Shown one piece after another: positions 63,186-64,000 of a stretch of 64,000 bases of DNA. The stretch spans positions 868,001 to 932,000 of the forward strand of contig JBBPFI010000004.1 of NCBI GenBank assembly GCA_037974965.1, given 5' to 3'. A model generated the notes under the pieces. That model saw nothing but the letters and a program-made list of their open reading frames with translations, ran no database searches and was not told the origin of the DNA. Positions within the stretch are counted from its first letter, which is position 1. Each line of letters opens with the position of its first letter. This DNA is from Dacryopinax spathularia (taxonomy: Eukaryota; Basidiomycota; Dacrymycetes; Dacrymycetales; Dacrymycetaceae). A program made the translations under genes and the position numbers.

Positions 63186-63494
63186 ACATCCATAGGACAC
63201 GGTCTTCCCTGCATGCCTTCATGCTATTACTAGCTGGTGTTGACGCGCCCAGCATCGGAGGCTTTCTAAGACACCATGTGGACCACAGATGAGAGGCGGT
63301 GCAATGAGGGGGAGCAATCCGCTGTGCTGGCTTGTCAGGTTGAGGTTGCCTTATAAGGCTACAGGACGCGGAGAGGGCTGCCTCTCCTTTCTTCGTCTGC
63401 ATTTCCCAAAATCATGTATGGACTTCTTATAGACAGGAATGATACAGGCATTATACATCAAATGGCCCCAACAGGGCATACGGACAATCTCTCA
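63186..63494. other. Gap between the hypothetical gene and the helicase end
   Basis: About 310 bp, probably the 3' flank of the helicase gene and the promoter of the small hypothetical gene. Nothing else seen. Confidence 0.4.
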
Positions 63495-64000
63495 TTAAAT
63501 GCCATAGCCTTGTGGTTCACACGGATCTAACCAGGCGATGGTAAGCACTGAAGGGTCCGGACAGAAGCAGCGGCAAACCTTGCTGCGGTCGTACCCTAAA
63601 ACTTGCAGACCACTCAAGGATGCAGCACGCGAGAGGGCAACGTATGCTTGACCTAATGTTTGGACCTAAGTAAAACTTAGCACCGATGAAGTCATTCGAA
63701 CCCACCGTCCTCCCAGACATTGCTGAGATCAGCGAAGACTCGGGACAGCGTCTGTCCTTGTGCCCCATGATGTGTGAAACCGTAGGCGGGAACGAGAGGT
63801 ATCTACCTGCCAGTATGAACAAGTGGACCGATGCAGCCATCCACAAGCGTACCTGTTTGCGCCAACCCGCCCACGAGCGCCTTTGATAGGTATAGACATC
63901 CCAAAACCGCGGTGTCGCTAACATGACCAACTCCGGATGGTTGCCTCTAGCGGGAAATTGTACCACGGGGCAGACACAATCGTCGTCTCTGAGATCATGT
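63495..64000 (-). CDS. PIF1-family DNA helicase, C-terminal end (partial)
   Basis: The gene runs off the right edge. Exons inside the window join as CVCPVVQFPARGNHPELVM..., then after an intron near 63806-63855 IPLVPAYGFTHHGAQGQTL, then after a 40-nt intron GQAYVALSRAASLSGLQVLG ending at the stop 63495. QAYVALSRA is the classical last helicase motif of PIF1 proteins, and QGQTL the preceding one. In the preceding motif the usual IHKAQGQT reads HHGAQGQT, so a conserved lysine is replaced. Basidiomycetes carry many PIF1-like genes, both host copies and those of Helitron transposons; the Rep part that would settle this lies outside. The C terminus is short and Cys-rich (VCRCFCPDP). Confidence 0.75.

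Overview
The window is nuclear DNA of a basidiomycete fungus, most likely an agaricomycete-type member of the Agaricomycotina. Genes are dense and have many very short introns (about 46 to 90 nt) with gtRNGt-like donors. Protein-coding exons are GC-rich and proline/alanine-rich. Gene content includes single-copy eukaryotic housekeeping genes together with families typical of basidiomycetes. No bacterial features, tRNA, rRNA, CRISPR array or intact LTR element was recognised.

Left core block (1-15.9 kb): the 3' end of a Mediator Med12-like gene, a PIG-X/Pbn1 subunit of GPI mannosyltransferase I, a Rho-family GTPase (minus strand), TAF13, a 104-aa mini-paralogue, its 474-aa full-length relative (unnamed family), and the WD40 protein Cmr1/WDR76. 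A gene-free stretch follows. From about 16.54 to 21.95 kb it holds a degenerate tandem satellite with a monomer of about 181 bp, arranged in higher-order units that each open with GTCACGTG. This array is the most striking non-coding structure in the window.

Central core block (22.8-47.5 kb): an AK3-like adenylate kinase and a UMP/CMP kinase, a tiny single-pass membrane protein, the ESCRT-III subunit Vps2, COG4, a bifunctional PFK-2/FBPase-2, a SAP-domain mitochondrial protein (AIM34-like), amidophosphoribosyltransferase (Ade4), the tRNA dimethyltransferase Trm1 with two possible starts, a MEKK-like pseudokinase, a C2H2 zinc-finger factor, SCAMP, and a small helical protein of unknown role. 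Most of these are housekeeping functions: nucleotide synthesis, membrane traffic and tRNA modification.

Right accessory block (47.8-64 kb): an F-box/LRR-like protein, several lineage-specific proteins (one 841-aa coiled-coil protein with nine exons), and two paralogous genes on opposite strands that carry a deaminase-superfamily signature (HAE followed by CxxC). Between those two lies an 84-bp minisatellite and a CATCCCAACA-type simple repeat. The window ends inside a PIF1-family helicase. This block looks like a fast-evolving, gene-family-rich region beside a conserved core.

Exon structures were worked out by reading splice sites and frames. For most genes the proposed exons sum to a whole number of codons, which supports them. 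Names rest on recognised motifs, not on database searches.
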